This document shows positions 27,663-37,607 of a DNA stretch of 64,000 bases, in pieces. The notes below the pieces were generated by a model, which searched no databases, was not told the DNA's origin, and saw only the letters and a list, made by a program, of their open reading frames with translations. The stretch is from Pseudanabaena mucicola str. Chao 1806 (GTDB taxonomy: Bacteria > Cyanobacteriota > Cyanobacteriia > Pseudanabaenales > Pseudanabaenaceae): contig NZ_CP097329.1 in assembly GCF_030323025.1 (NCBI RefSeq), forward strand, positions 4,016,001 to 4,080,000, in the 5' to 3' direction. How positions within the stretch are numbered: the first letter of the stretch is position 1; each line of letters begins with the position of its first letter. Both the position numbers and the translations under genes were made by a program.

Positions 27663-29562
27663 GTTCTAGCCAACGCTCAGTGGATTGATCGATCGCCTCA
27701 GTGAGTTCAGCTAAACGACTTGCAAGTTTCTGAATCTCCGTATGTCCACTGGGAGGATTGTAATAAAGCTTCTTTTCAATTTGCAGCTTTTCCTCTTCCA
27801 TTTCAGGAATTTTCATTTCTAGTTCTTCATACTCACGCTTCTCTTTGTAGGAGAGCTTCACAGATTTGCGATTATCAGGATTTGGTATAGAAGTCTCAGC
27901 AGGAGTAGCTTTTGTAGACTTTTGTTCTTTCGGAGCAATAACCTGTGTCTCTTCTTCCTCTTTCTTGTAATCTAAATAAACGGAATAGTTACCAGGATAT
28001 AAACGTACTTCACCATCCTTCTCAAACGCAAACACCATATCAACAGTGCGATCCAGAAAATAGCGATCATGGGAAACGACAATCACACAACCATTAAAGT
28101 CTTCGAGGTATTCCTCTAAAACAGCAAGGGTTTGGACATCAAGATCGTTAGTTGGTTCATCAAGAATGAGAACATTAGGCGCTTCCATCAAAACCTTGAG
28201 CAAGAATAAACGCCGCTTTTCGCCACCAGAGAGTTTGTTAATCGGCGCATATTGCTGATTGGGAGGGAAAAGGAATCGCTCTAGCATTTGTGAAGCGGTA
28301 ATGATGCTGCCATCGGCAGTTTTGACCAGTTCCGCTACATCTTTAAGGTAATCAATTACGCGCTGACTACCATGCTCCAGTAAATCATCGGAATGTTGAT
28401 CGAAATAGCCAAAATGGATGGTTGTGCCGATTTCCACTGTTCCTGCGTCGGGCTGTAAGCGACCTGTGATCATGTTCATCAAGGTGGATTTGCCAGCGCC
28501 ATTGCTGCCGATGATGCCGATGCGGTCTTCAGGCGTGAAGTTATAGGAGAAATTTTTAATGAGGGTGCGATCGCAATAGGATTTAGAAATGTGATCGAGT
28601 TCCACCACTTTTTTACCAATCCGTCGTCCTGCGGTAGTGATATCTACCTTGGCATTTGCTTGTTTAAATTCCATAGCTTGCAAGGCATGGGCACGATCTA
28701 TCCGAGCTTTCTGTTTAGTACTCCGCGCCTTTGGTCCTTTTTTCAGCCATTCCAGTTCCCGTCGGAGCAATCCTGCGTGTTTGCGTTGCGTACTTAAGGC
28801 AGACTCTTCCGCCTCCGCTTTTTTTTCTAAATAGTAGGAATAATTACCTGAATAGGAATATAGATCGCCACGATCAATTTCAATAATGCGATTGGTGACT
28901 TTATCTAGGAAATAGCGATCATGAGTAATTAGCAATAACGCACCACGATAACGATTGAGATAGCTCTGTAACCACTCCACTGAGAGGGCATCGAGGTGGT
29001 TAGTTGGCTCATCCATCAGCAAGACATCGGGAGATGAGAGTAATGCAGACGCGATCGCAATACGTTTGCGATATCCACCCGAAAGGCTACCAATTTTGGC
29101 TTCTAAATCATCAATCCCCAACTTCGTTAAAACGATTTTGGCATTGGTTTCCAAATCCCACGCTCCCGTTTGATCCATGCGTTCTGACACGCTCGATAAC
29201 TGCGCTAATAAACGCGCCTGATCTCCATGTCCGTGAGATAACTTATCGGAAATTTCTTCATATTCTTTAACTAAAGCCATCTGTTCGCCACTATCCGCAA
29301 ACACTTGTTCTAAAACCGTCCGTTCTTCATTCAAGTCTGGCTGCTGTGGTAAATAGATAATTTTGGCACTGGAATTGACCCATAGCTCCCCACCGTCACT
29401 AGGCTCTAGTCCCGCAATTATTTTGAGCAACGTGGATTTGCCCGATCCATTTGTGCCGATCAATCCTACTTTGTCACCTTCATCAAGGCTAAAGCTAGCA
29501 TCTTTAAGGATTTCCTTAATACCAAAATCTTTTCGGAGCGATCGCAATGTAAAAAGTGCCAT
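27646..29562 (-). CDS. ABC-F ATPase (Uup/EttA-like)
   Basis: A 638-aa protein with two ABC cassettes and no membrane helices. The first has Walker A GTNGSGKST (36-44) and signature LSGGYRKR, the second Walker A GSNGAGKST near 353 and signature LSGGEKRR. Between them is the ABC-F linker (KARSTKQKAR), and a C-terminal coiled coil (about 560-638) resembles that of Uup. ABC-F proteins bind the ribosomal E site and relieve stalling, or act in DNA-related processes for Uup. It is the first gene of a possible three-gene unit. Confidence 0.92.
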   Translation of the reverse strand: MALFTLRSLRKDFGIKEILKDASFSLDEGDKVGLIGTNGSGKSTLLKIIAGLEPSDGGELWVNSSAKIIYLPQQPDLNEERTVLEQVFADSGEQMALVKEYEEISDKLSHGHGDQARLLAQLSSVSERMDQTGAWDLETNAKIVLTKLGIDDLEAKIGSLSGGYRKRIAIASALLSSPDVLLMDEPTNHLDALSVEWLQSYLNRYRGALLLITHDRYFLDKVTNRIIEIDRGDLYSYSGNYSYYLEKKAEAEESALSTQRKHAGLLRRELEWLKKGPKARSTKQKARIDRAHALQAMEFKQANAKVDITTAGRRIGKKVVELDHISKSYCDRTLIKNFSYNFTPEDRIGIIGSNGAGKSTLMNMITGRLQPDAGTVEIGTTIHFGYFDQHSDDLLEHGSQRVIDYLKDVAELVKTADGSIITASQMLERFLFPPNQQYAPINKLSGGEKRRLFLLKVLMEAPNVLILDEPTNDLDVQTLAVLEEYLEDFNGCVIVVSHDRYFLDRTVDMVFAFEKDGEVRLYPGNYSVYLDYKKEEEETQVIAPKEQKSTKATPAETSIPNPDNRKSVKLSYKEKREYEELEMKIPEMEEEKLQIEKKLYYNPPSGHTEIQKLASRLAELTEAIDQSTERWLELAERL

Positions 29563-29598
29563 GCCTTGTAAATGATGAACTTAGAATCTAGTTTAGCG

Positions 29599-30177
29599 TT
29601 ATTGTCGTCGATGCCCAAGAATCAGATGTAAAGCGCTCCCTGTAAGCACACCATAAATTGTACCGACAAGTAATATCAAGAAATGTCCCAATTTATCCAT
29701 CAACAAACTGCCAATTAAGATACTGACATACCAACTTACGGTTGAGGCAACGATCCACCAGTCAGCAAACTTGTGACATCGCCGCAAAATCAGCCATTGC
29801 GATATTCCCGTTGTCAGTCCCCGCAGACAACCATAGATCACCAGCAGATCCACAGCATCACCATAGGTAATCGCAATCTGAAAACTCGCCCAAGAACTAA
29901 ATGAGCCGCCTAAAGTGCCGCCTAAACATGTCGCCCAGAACCAACCAATCCCTCTAATTTTGGTGCTGAATACCAGCCATTGCATTAAACCAAGCACTGC
30001 ACTGATTACAGCAAAACTGAGAAATAGTCCCCATCCACCCCCTACGGTTCTTGCAACTTCTCCACTAATTAACCCACCAACTGCATAACCGATCGCCGTT
30101 GCCCCAGTCCAGAGCAAGAGAAAACCAGCATGGGAGTTTCTTATAATTTGCCCTTTTGCCCTAAACTGCTTTAACAA
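29599..30177 (-). CDS. Polytopic membrane protein, unknown function
   Basis: A 192-aa protein with five or six hydrophobic helices and small-residue patches (GYAVGGLISGEVARTVGGGWG, LGLMQWLV). The alternating GG and QWLxL motifs resemble membrane proteins of unknown function common in cyanobacteria. No catalytic motif is seen. It is divergent from the glycosyltransferase at 30222. Confidence 0.7.
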   Translation of the reverse strand: MLKQFRAKGQIIRNSHAGFLLLWTGATAIGYAVGGLISGEVARTVGGGWGLFLSFAVISAVLGLMQWLVFSTKIRGIGWFWATCLGGTLGGSFSSWASFQIAITYGDAVDLLVIYGCLRGLTTGISQWLILRRCHKFADWWIVASTVSWYVSILIGSLLMDKLGHFLILLVGTIYGVLTGSALHLILGHRRQ

Positions 30178-30221
30178 AGACTTTATCCTGCTAATGTAAT
30201 TAGCCTTGATGCGCTCTCCCT

Positions 30222-31229
30222 ATGAGAAAACTGTACTTTTTATTACCGGGAACCACAAGTAAATTTGCCTGTGGGGGATTGTGGGCAGAGTTGAAAACCT
30301 TGAAGCTAGTACAGCAAGTTTGTGCTGCGGAAGTGGTCACCTATCGACAACGGGAACCAGAGCATCTATGGCTAAATGATTTACTCAGTAGTGATCATAC
30401 CTTGAGAGCCTTAGATGATGTCATTTTTGTGATGAGTTGGGGCTTTGATGTGGTTAAACTTGCACATAAGTTAAAGCATCTCAATGTAATTTATCATGCT
30501 CATAGTGCAGGCTATGGCTTTAATCTCCCAGCCATTGTACCAATTATCACGGTCAGTCGTAATACCCTTGGTTATTGGGGACAGCGATCGCCCCATTCCT
30601 TGCTTTACTATTTACCCAATGAGATCTCTGACCAATTCCAAAACTGGCATAGCGATCGCGATATTGATGTCCTAGTCCAAGCCCGCAAATCTTCTAGTTA
30701 CTTAATGAATCAATTAATTCCCGCTTTACAAAAGCAATGTCATGTGGAAGTCATTAATGCTTATGTAGAAAATTTAGAGGGATTATTTAATCGTGCCAAA
30801 GTTTATCTCTATGATTCTGCTGAATATTGGGCGATACAGGGTGTAACCGAAGGATTTGGACTGCAACCAATGGAAGCCCTAGCCTGTGGATGTCAAGTTT
30901 TTTCGAGCGTGAATCATGGCTTATCTGATTATTTAGATCCCGCTTTTAATTGCTATAAAATTGCAGGCTATTCTCAAGAATTTGATATCCAAAGAATACT
31001 TAAAGCAATTCATAATCACTCGAAATTCTCTTTGGCAGACTCAGTATTAGCTGAATATCGTTCTGAGCATATTATTCAACGCTTGACTATAATTTTGACA
31101 GAGTTAAATGAATTTTTTGATCATAAACAACAGTATCAAGGAAATATTCCTGAGCTAAGCTATTGGTACATTACAAAGCTGCGATCGCAAAGAATATTAG
31201 CGAAGCTCAAAAAGAAATTCAAGCTTTAA
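30222..31229 (+). CDS. Glycosyltransferase, GT-B type
   Basis: A 335-aa protein of GT4-like type. The donor-binding signature EGFGLQPMEALACGCQVFSS (about 208-227) contains the E-x7-E pair that binds the nucleotide sugar. The N-terminal domain begins with LLPGTTSKFACGG and a Rossmann-like segment. The substrate is unknown. It has no sugar-pathway neighbour, so it may act in exopolysaccharide or glycolipid synthesis elsewhere. A hairpin follows the stop. Confidence 0.75.
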   Translation: MRKLYFLLPGTTSKFACGGLWAELKTLKLVQQVCAAEVVTYRQREPEHLWLNDLLSSDHTLRALDDVIFVMSWGFDVVKLAHKLKHLNVIYHAHSAGYGFNLPAIVPIITVSRNTLGYWGQRSPHSLLYYLPNEISDQFQNWHSDRDIDVLVQARKSSSYLMNQLIPALQKQCHVEVINAYVENLEGLFNRAKVYLYDSAEYWAIQGVTEGFGLQPMEALACGCQVFSSVNHGLSDYLDPAFNCYKIAGYSQEFDIQRILKAIHNHSKFSLADSVLAEYRSEHIIQRLTIILTELNEFFDHKQQYQGNIPELSYWYITKLRSQRILAKLKKKFKL

Positions 31230-31265
31230 ATAATGCATTAGCCTATTGAGGCTTTGAGGAGTACA

Positions 31266-31312
31266 GCAATATTTTTGAAAGTGATGCTTCGTGCCACCTT
31301 CAAAAATATTGC
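31266..31312 (+). terminator. Terminator-like hairpin
   Basis: A 14-bp perfect stem (31266-31279 and 31299-31312) begins 37 bp after the glycosyltransferase stop. The inner part resembles the hairpin found after the kinase gene at about 37617-37643. Confidence 0.6.
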
Positions 31313-31488
31313 AGGATTTAAAGTAAGCGCAAAACGCTATATCTCCATAGATTTCTAGTCAGTATCATTAAGATTGAGCGCTCATGTATCAAATAAATTC
31401 ATTTAGGTGAGCGTAATCTTGGGATGTGCTGAATTGAATAGTACTACTAGAAAAAGCTGCACAAAGAGACATATTTGTCTAAATGTGC

Positions 31489-32340
31489 TTAATTGACGAG
31501 TCCTGTTAAGGGCGAACTGGCACTAGCATAGGCTTTAATAGGAATGCGACCTGATAGGTAGGCTGTCCGTCCCGCTTCACAAGCCATCCCCATAGCTCGC
31601 CCCATAGCCACTGGATTATTCGCACAAGCGATCGCTGTATTAATCAACAAAGCATCTGCGCCTAATTCCATCGCGGCGGATGCTTCACTGGGCACTCCAA
31701 TTCCTGCATCAACCACTACGGGCACTTTCGATTCTTCGATGATGATCCTAATATTGGCAGCATTGTTAATTCCTTGCCCTGAGCCAATGGGTGAACCAAG
31801 TGGCATCACCGTAACACAACCAATTTCCTCAAGGATTTTCGCCAATCTAGGGTCAGCATTAATATAGGGAAGTACCGCAAAGCCCTCTTTCACCAACTGC
31901 TCAGCAGCCTTACAAGTACCGATAGGATCGGGCAGTAAGTACTTCAGGTCAGGAATAACTTCAAGCTTGACAAAATTATTATCTTCCTGCCCTAAAATCT
32001 TTGCCATCTCGCGTCCCAGTCTCGCGACCCGCACCGCTTCCTCAGCAGTTTGACATCCTGCGGTATTTGGTAATAGCCAATATTTGCTCCAGTCGATCGC
32101 TTCCGCCAACCCTTCATGCCCCGCCGCATTAGTTTGCACGCGCCGTACTGCTACGGTGACAATCTCGCAACCACTAACGGCGATCGCTTGACGCATAATC
32201 TCAAAGTTGGCATATTTGCCTGAGCCAGTCATTAAGCGTGAGCGAAATTTACGCCCTGCAATTTCGAGAAGATCGTCCGATGACTCAGTAGGATTCGATG
32301 TTTGGTTAGTTATTGTAAAAAAAGGCGAAGAAGCGACCAT
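31489..32340 (-). CDS. thiG: Thiazole synthase ThiG
   Basis: A TIM-barrel enzyme that forms the thiazole phosphate moiety of thiamine from DXP, a glycine imine and ThiS thiocarboxylate. The 283-aa protein has the Schiff-base Lys K125 in FVKLEVIPD, the segment MTGSGKYAN and the C-terminal motifs [18 protein letters not shown] and NTAIA. About 25 residues precede the family core. It is a stand-alone ThiG, not fused to ThiO. thiS is not adjacent. No TPP riboswitch was recognised upstream. Confidence 0.96.
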   Translation of the reverse strand: MVASSPFFTITNQTSNPTESSDDLLEIAGRKFRSRLMTGSGKYANFEIMRQAIAVSGCEIVTVAVRRVQTNAAGHEGLAEAIDWSKYWLLPNTAGCQTAEEAVRVARLGREMAKILGQEDNNFVKLEVIPDLKYLLPDPIGTCKAAEQLVKEGFAVLPYINADPRLAKILEEIGCVTVMPLGSPIGSGQGINNAANIRIIIEESKVPVVVDAGIGVPSEASAAMELGADALLINTAIACANNPVAMGRAMGMACEAGRTAYLSGRIPIKAYASASSPLTGLVN

Positions 32341-32370
32341 ATCAAAGGATTAAAAAATTATTTGTGGATT

Positions 32371-32409
32371 TGTGACAATTAGATGCACGTAGTGCATCTA
32401 ATTGTCACA
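32371..32409. repeat. Perfect palindrome in divergent promoter region
   Basis: An 18-bp perfect stem (32371-32388 and 32392-32409, loop GTA) lies 31 bp upstream of thiG and about 195 bp upstream of the ATP synthase gamma gene. Confidence 0.65.
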
Positions 32410-32603
32410 GGAATCAATTTCAAGGATATACAACAGTTTGCAGTTTGAAGGTGCAATTTTTTATTAAGATACTTAAGATACCTTAGTGTCTTCTGTAAAT
32501 ATCCCAAATTTTCCGTAGGCAATGAGCTTAAGCCCATTGTTTCACGAAAACAGTTAATCCCAAATTTTCCATAGTATTCAATAGCAAGTAGCAATTTAGT
32601 TTC

Positions 32604-33551
32604 ATGGCTAACCTCAAATCTATCCGCGATCGCATCGGCACTGTTAAGAATACTCGCAAGATCACTGAAGCAATGCGTCTTGTCGCCGCCGCGAAGGTCA
32701 GACGCGCTCAGCAGCAAGTTTTAGCAACCCGTCCTTTTGCTGATCGCTTAGCTCAAGTCCTCTACCGTCTCCAGCAGCGCATCGCTTTCGAGGATGTCAG
32801 TCTGCCTTTACTCGATAAACGTCCTGTAAAAACCGTTGGTCTACTGGTCATTTCAGGCGATCGCGGTCTTTGTGGTGGCTATAACTCAACGATTATTCGT
32901 CGTGCTGAAGCTCGCGCCAAGGAATTAAAAGAACAAGGTATTAATTACACCTTTATCTTGGTCGGTCGTAAGGCATCTCAATACTTCTCCCGCCGCGATC
33001 AACCGATTGCTGCGAAGTTTACCAACTTAAATCAAATTCCTAATGCGGCTGAAGCAAATGCGATCGAAGATGAAATTACCTCAGCATTTTTGGCTGGTGT
33101 AATTGATCGCGTAGAGTTGATCTATACCCGTTTCGTATCTCTAATTAGCTCACGACCAGTAGTCCAAACCTTGCTACCACTTGAGCCACAAGGTTTAGAA
33201 CCTCAAGATGATGAGATTTTTCGCCTGATCACTCGTGGCGGTAAGTTCCAAGTCGAGCGCGAAAAGGTTGAAATCACCGTGAAGGAATTGCCCAAGGAAT
33301 TGATCTTTGAACAAAATCCTGAGCAAATCCTTGATGCCTTGTTGCCTCTCTACCTCAGTAACCAAATCCTTCGAGCCTTGCAAGAGTCCGTAGCGAGTGA
33401 ACTTGCGGCTCGGATGACTGCGATGAATAACGCCAGTGATAATGCTGTTGAACTAATCAAGACTCTGACCTTGCAGTACAACAAAGCCCGTCAAGCCGCA
33501 ATTACTCAAGAAATCCTTGAAGTAGTCGGTGGCGCAGCCGCCTTGACTTAA
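32604..33551 (+). CDS. atpG: ATP synthase F1 gamma subunit
   Basis: The central stalk subunit of the F1Fo ATP synthase, 315 aa. N-terminal [22 protein letters not shown] and C-terminal [24 protein letters not shown] form the rotor coiled coil. The cyanobacteria/chloroplast-type insertion near residues 200-230 (between LLPLEPQG and VEITVKEL) makes it longer than the E. coli protein. In cyanobacteria this gene is often called atpC and lies at the end of the atpIHGFDAC cluster. Here it is alone, with no other atp gene in the window. A strong palindrome follows the stop. Confidence 0.96.
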   Translation: MANLKSIRDRIGTVKNTRKITEAMRLVAAAKVRRAQQQVLATRPFADRLAQVLYRLQQRIAFEDVSLPLLDKRPVKTVGLLVISGDRGLCGGYNSTIIRRAEARAKELKEQGINYTFILVGRKASQYFSRRDQPIAAKFTNLNQIPNAAEANAIEDEITSAFLAGVIDRVELIYTRFVSLISSRPVVQTLLPLEPQGLEPQDDEIFRLITRGGKFQVEREKVEITVKELPKELIFEQNPEQILDALLPLYLSNQILRALQESVASELAARMTAMNNASDNAVELIKTLTLQYNKARQAAITQEILEVVGGAAALT

Positions 33552-33590
33552 TACCGAAAAGACAGCGTGATGCATCGCCTTTTTGGTGTC

Positions 33591-33630
33591 AAAATTTGGG
33601 GCTATCCGCTAGCGGATAGCCCCAAATTTT
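33591..33630. terminator. Bidirectional terminator palindrome
   Basis: A perfect 20-bp inverted repeat with no spacer (33591-33610 and 33611-33630) has A-run and T-run ends. It sits between the convergent gamma-subunit gene and the 86-aa gene, so it can terminate both. Confidence 0.8.
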
Positions 33631-33634
33631 ATGT

Positions 33635-33895
33635 TTAACCTTGACGTTGAAGTTCTTGTAGTAGCCATTCATCAATGGGTTGACCATCCTTACGCAGGAG
33701 TTCTATTTCTACATTCATCGAAGAGGCGGAACCAACGGGAGCCATTTTTTGATGAAAGCGAATTATGTAATCTTTGGGATTGTGACTACGCTCTTTGAGC
33801 CAGTCTTGGACTTTGAGTTCAGCAAAGAGGGATTGCCCCTGCTCAAACATCCGCGTAATTTGCATTCTGATCGTAAAAGGATTGTTAATTGGCAT
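33635..33895 (-). CDS. Hypothetical protein, 86 aa
   Basis: A small soluble protein with an amphipathic N-terminal helix (TIRMQITRMFEQ) and mixed strands. No family was recognised. It has a good ATG start and normal codon use, and it ends at the bidirectional terminator. The upstream gene mltA is on the same strand with about 77 bp between them. Confidence 0.6.
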   Translation of the reverse strand: MPINNPFTIRMQITRMFEQGQSLFAELKVQDWLKERSHNPKDYIIRFHQKMAPVGSASSMNVEIELLRKDGQPIDEWLLQELQRQG

Positions 33896-33972
33896 ATTTG
33901 AACATCACTTAGAAAAGCGCAACGAGGAGTCTGTGGCGTGACTACATTACGCCACAAGTCTGGTGAAAATTT

Positions 33973-35217
33973 TTACTTTAGTACAAGATAGTACAACTCA
34001 CCGTCACCTTTAATTAGTCCAGCCCTTTGCTTTGCGCGATCGCCTGTTCCCATAAAAATATCAACGCGCCCCGCACCACGAATTGCCCCACCTGTATCTT
34101 GATCAAGCATAAATCTCTGAACTGGGCGTAATTCTAGCTTGCCAGTCTGGGGATTTTCAAAGGGAATTTCGGTGCGAATGAGACCAATGCCACCAGAGGG
34201 AAATATTTTTTTGTCCGTAGCAATTGAGCGCTCAGCCGTCACAGGTACTCCGAGGCTCCCCGTTGCAGATTGACCGTTAGTTTCACGAAAAAAAACAAAA
34301 CTGGGGTTACGGTTAAGATAAATATTTAAGTCTTGGGGATTTTTTTGGAAATATGCGATCAGGGTTTGCAGGGTCACATCTTCGAGACGCATTTTGCCAT
34401 CCCTGACTAGCTCTGCACCAACTGAGCGATAGAGCTGATCGGTTTTGCCTGCGTAGCCAACAGTTAATAAATTGCCATCGGGTAACTCAAATCTTGCCGA
34501 GCCTTGGACATGCACCAAAAAGGCTTGAAAGCGATCGCTGAGCCATGCAATTTCTAAACCTGCTAACTGCTTGCTCCCCTCTAACATGGCACGAGTGGGA
34601 TGGGGCGATCGCCATTGATCAAAGTCTGATGGTAAACGATAGAGAGGATATTTAAACTCATCGGTACGGGTACGACTTGCCTTATAGACCGCTTCGTAGT
34701 AGCCCGTAAACTGTACTGCCCCAGTTCCATCACGACCAACTGACCGATACAGATCAAACTCACGATTAACCGCCTGTTGTAAATCTTTGGCTGAGCGGGA
34801 CACTTGCACAAGGCGGCGAAATCTCACCAGACTGCGTTCCATGCGATCACGACTAATTCCTGCTACAGGGTAACGACGCTCGGCGGATGGGGTGCGAATA
34901 TATCGAATACTATTGTCGATCGCTTGTAATAGATTAGCTCGATCACGTTCTAGGAGATCATCGGTCAGATCAAGGCTAAGCGGATTAACTGCCTTTGGTG
35001 AAATCGGAGCGATCGCTTTAGCCAGTTGTAATTCCGCCGCCTCAACTGGTGCTTGAAATTCTGTCTGCATATAGCAGGGTGGCACGGCACAAATCAAACC
35101 CACCCAAGTTGCAAATAAAACATCCCCACCACGGTATAACCATGATTGCCATGATGTGGATCGCCCTTTCCCTAATTTTTGATAGGCATGAATGTAGTTA
35201 TGGTTAGAGCCTGTCAC
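33973..35217 (-). CDS. mltA: Membrane-bound lytic murein transglycosylase A
   Basis: A 414-aa MltA-family enzyme that cleaves peptidoglycan glycan strands with formation of 1,6-anhydromuropeptides. A hydrophobic N-terminal segment (about 28-45) suggests export or anchoring. The double-psi-barrel domains carry FTGYYEAVYKASRT, VQGSARFEL, FPSGGIGLIRTEIP and the catalytic-Asp region QDTGGAIRGAGRVDIFMGTG near the C-terminus. No lipobox is obvious, unlike the E. coli lipoprotein. The gene lies near other envelope genes such as the downstream glycosyltransferase. Confidence 0.93.
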   Translation of the reverse strand: MTGSNHNYIHAYQKLGKGRSTSWQSWLYRGGDVLFATWVGLICAVPPCYMQTEFQAPVEAAELQLAKAIAPISPKAVNPLSLDLTDDLLERDRANLLQAIDNSIRYIRTPSAERRYPVAGISRDRMERSLVRFRRLVQVSRSAKDLQQAVNREFDLYRSVGRDGTGAVQFTGYYEAVYKASRTRTDEFKYPLYRLPSDFDQWRSPHPTRAMLEGSKQLAGLEIAWLSDRFQAFLVHVQGSARFELPDGNLLTVGYAGKTDQLYRSVGAELVRDGKMRLEDVTLQTLIAYFQKNPQDLNIYLNRNPSFVFFRETNGQSATGSLGVPVTAERSIATDKKIFPSGGIGLIRTEIPFENPQTGKLELRPVQRFMLDQDTGGAIRGAGRVDIFMGTGDRAKQRAGLIKGDGELYYLVLK

Positions 35218-35266
35218 CCTTAAGAACTCCTCGTTAAAGCTTTTCTAGAACTAATTGCAAACTGTA

Positions 35267-35462
35267 TTATGGCAGCCAATCCAGAGATTGAACAATTTTT
35301 GTTAATTCGTCGGGAGTCATATAGGCTCCTGAGCTACAGAAAATAGTTTTATCATGACGCATTGGCATGGGCAAATGGTGGGACTAATGACACAGCCCCT
35401 AAAGCGCCGATCATCAGAATTGCTCGCAATAGATTGCGGCTGCATGGAAATTTATTTTTCAT
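35267..35462 (-). pseudogene. Small secreted protein, frameshifted
   Basis: An ATG at 35462 overlaps the stop of the glycosyltransferase gene. It encodes 36 codons ending at 35352 that look like a signal peptide: MKNKF, then LLRAILMIGALGAVSLV, then FAHANA. The frame one base away continues with DKTIFCSSGAYMTPDELTK and ends IVQSLDWLP at 35267. A one-base indel near 35354 would join the two into a roughly 65-residue secreted protein. No homologue was identified by eye. It is either a broken small gene or a short leader ORF. Confidence 0.5.
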
Positions 35463-36207
35463 GTTTAGTCTCTAAACTATCTCCATATTTGACGTTAATA
35501 CTAGATTTTTGTTCATACAAACGATTGAGCCATTGAGGATCGATATTGAGGTGATAACAGATTTTTAGTAATTGATTGAGCATAGCGTGGCGATAAACCC
35601 CCCTTTGCTGAAATCTACGCGCTGAAGTTGTCACTGTGCCTTTGATGATCACTGGTCGAGACAATTGGCAAAGGCGATCGCTCAATACCGTATCTTCAAA
35701 AATATCTAGATCGGGTACATTCCCAACCTGCATTAAAATTTGGCGCTTCGCAAATGGACAGTGATCAAAATAGACAATTCCTTTTTGTTTAACTCGCACA
35801 TTGTCGGAATACCAAGAGCTAAAGCGCAATAACCAATGGGAAATATCGAAACTATGCTGAAATGCTCCCCATTGATTACCTGAACCTAATACCTCCTCAA
35901 TTAGCTGTAAGGCAATAATTTCTGGTAATAACGTGGCAGGATGATGTAATAAAATGACTTCCCCCTGACTAACAGTAATTCCCTCATTAAGTCTCTGAGC
36001 ACGATTCCGAGCTAGCGATCGCACAACTCGGATTTCAGCAAACCGAGACGCATATTCCTCTAAAACACTGTCAGTTCCATCATCACTATCACTGACAACA
36101 GCAATAATCTCTTTTTTCCCCTTTTGCAAAACTAAATTATTGAGAATACGTTCTAGATAACCATGGCGAATTTCATTGAGACAGGGAAGAATTACCGAAA
36201 ACTGCAT
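35452..36207 (-). CDS. GT2 glycosyltransferase, TIGR04283-like
   Basis: A 251-aa family 2 glycosyltransferase. N-terminal FSVILPCLNE, the acidic VVSDSDDGT and RNRAQRLNEG followed by EVILLHHPATLLP match the group described as TIGR04283, in which some members are linked to arsenosugar synthesis. That link is a family-level association only; no arsenic gene is nearby. No transmembrane helix is evident. A small secreted-protein remnant starts inside its last codons. Confidence 0.8.
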   Translation of the reverse strand: MQFSVILPCLNEIRHGYLERILNNLVLQKGKKEIIAVVSDSDDGTDSVLEEYASRFAEIRVVRSLARNRAQRLNEGITVSQGEVILLHHPATLLPEIIALQLIEEVLGSGNQWGAFQHSFDISHWLLRFSSWYSDNVRVKQKGIVYFDHCPFAKRQILMQVGNVPDLDIFEDTVLSDRLCQLSRPVIIKGTVTTSARRFQQRGVYRHAMLNQLLKICYHLNIDPQWLNRLYEQKSSINVKYGDSLETKHEK

Positions 36208-36335
36208 AGATTTACGAAATATGAAATATGAAATATGAAATTAGTGGATTTGATGGATTGCTGATCGTCAGGATGTACTCTCTCAAATCATTTAGGACTG
36301 CTATATTATTTTAGAAACATGCTAAGACTTTGGCT

Positions 36336-37607
36336 ATGACTAATCTAGATCCCAATCCAGATTTTAATCAGGAATTACAGAAAATACAAAAAGGGGAAGA
36401 GGGAAAAACAATAAACACTTCTTCAATACTCATCGTTGATGACACCATTTATAATATTCAACTGTTATCCCTAATGCTTATCAGACATGGTTATGTGGTT
36501 GAACAAGCAACAAATGGTCAAGCAGCCTTAGAAAAAGCAGCTAAAATCTTACCTGACATAATTTTGCTTGATATTCGGATGCCTGATATTGATGGTTACG
36601 AAGTTTGCAAAATCCTCAAAGCCAACCCTACAACCCAAGGAATCCCGATTATTTTCATTAGTTCTATTGAAGAACCATCAGAAAAAGTAGAAGCATTTTC
36701 AGTAGGAGGTGTGGACTATATTAGTAAACCATTTCAACTAATCGAAGTCCTAGCTAGAATTGAAACCCATTTGCGATTATGTTCTCTCCAAAAGAAATTA
36801 CAAGAACAAAATGAACAGTTACAACTATCAGCCTCAGTACTGGCGCGATCGCTCACGCAAGAGCGAGAACTTAGTGAAATGAAAACTAACTTTATCTCAG
36901 TTGTCTCCCATGAATTCCGCACTCCTCTGACAACGATTCAGAGTGCTGCCGAGCTTCTAGAACACTACGAATGGACTAAAGAAGAACAAACTGAACAATT
37001 ACATCAAATCCAATCGGAAGTGAAGCATATGACCGAATTAATGGAAGACGTGTTATTCCTCAGTCGGACTAATGCCAATAAAGCAAAGCTAAATATAACT
37101 GAATTTGATCTTTTGAAATTTTGTAAGCAACTACTACGCCAAATCCAAAGAACATTCGGTAAAGAATATAATCTTCATTCATCATTTCATCATCCAGTAA
37201 ATGATATATCAATTGAAAATCCTCACCTTCAACAGGATATTCCTCAATTTCTAGTTCATATGGATGAGAAGCTTTTACGTCAAATCCTCTCAAATCTAAT
37301 CACTAATGCAATTAAGTATTCCCCTAAAAATAAAGATATTGATTTTCAAATAATTGTTGATCAGGAGAAAATCATTTTCATCGTCAGTGATCATGGCATT
37401 GGTATTCCTGAAGAAGATTTAAGTCATTTATTTAGCACATTTCATCGAGGTAAAAATGTTGGTATATTACCTGGTACAGGATTAGGTTTATCAATTGTTA
37501 AAAACTGTGTAGATACCCTCAATGGGTTGATATCTGTCAAGAGTCAATTAAATATAGGAACAGAATTTAGAGTTACCTTACCAATTGATAATCATCTAAA
37601 GACCTAG
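36336..37607 (+). CDS. Receiver-histidine kinase (REC-HisKA-HATPase)
   Basis: A 423-aa soluble protein. The ATG at 36336 is preferred over the TTG six bases upstream. The receiver (about 30-145) has D79 in LLDIRMPDIDG and KPF. A coiled coil then leads to HisKA with H192 in SHEFRTPL and HATPase with NLITNAIKYS, SDHGIGIP and GTGLGLSIV. Such input-receiver kinases often act in phosphorelays. A second receiver-kinase gene lies 147 bp downstream on the same strand. Confidence 0.92.
   Translation: MTNLDPNPDFNQELQKIQKGEEGKTINTSSILIVDDTIYNIQLLSLMLIRHGYVVEQATNGQAALEKAAKILPDIILLDIRMPDIDGYEVCKILKANPTTQGIPIIFISSIEEPSEKVEAFSVGGVDYISKPFQLIEVLARIETHLRLCSLQKKLQEQNEQLQLSASVLARSLTQERELSEMKTNFISVVSHEFRTPLTTIQSAAELLEHYEWTKEEQTEQLHQIQSEVKHMTELMEDVLFLSRTNANKAKLNITEFDLLKFCKQLLRQIQRTFGKEYNLHSSFHHPVNDISIENPHLQQDIPQFLVHMDEKLLRQILSNLITNAIKYSPKNKDIDFQIIVDQEKIIFIVSDHGIGIPEEDLSHLFSTFHRGKNVGILPGTGLGLSIVKNCVDTLNGLISVKSQLNIGTEFRVTLPIDNHLKT

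Noticed and set aside
32341-32603. Possible TPP riboswitch upstream of thiG
   Set aside because: The conserved riboswitch boxes were not found on the minus strand; only a palindrome is visible.
32379-32717. A 112-codon minus-strand ORF overlapping the start of the gamma-subunit gene
   Set aside because: It overlaps the strongly conserved atpG N-terminus on the other strand, includes a palindrome and shows no family features.
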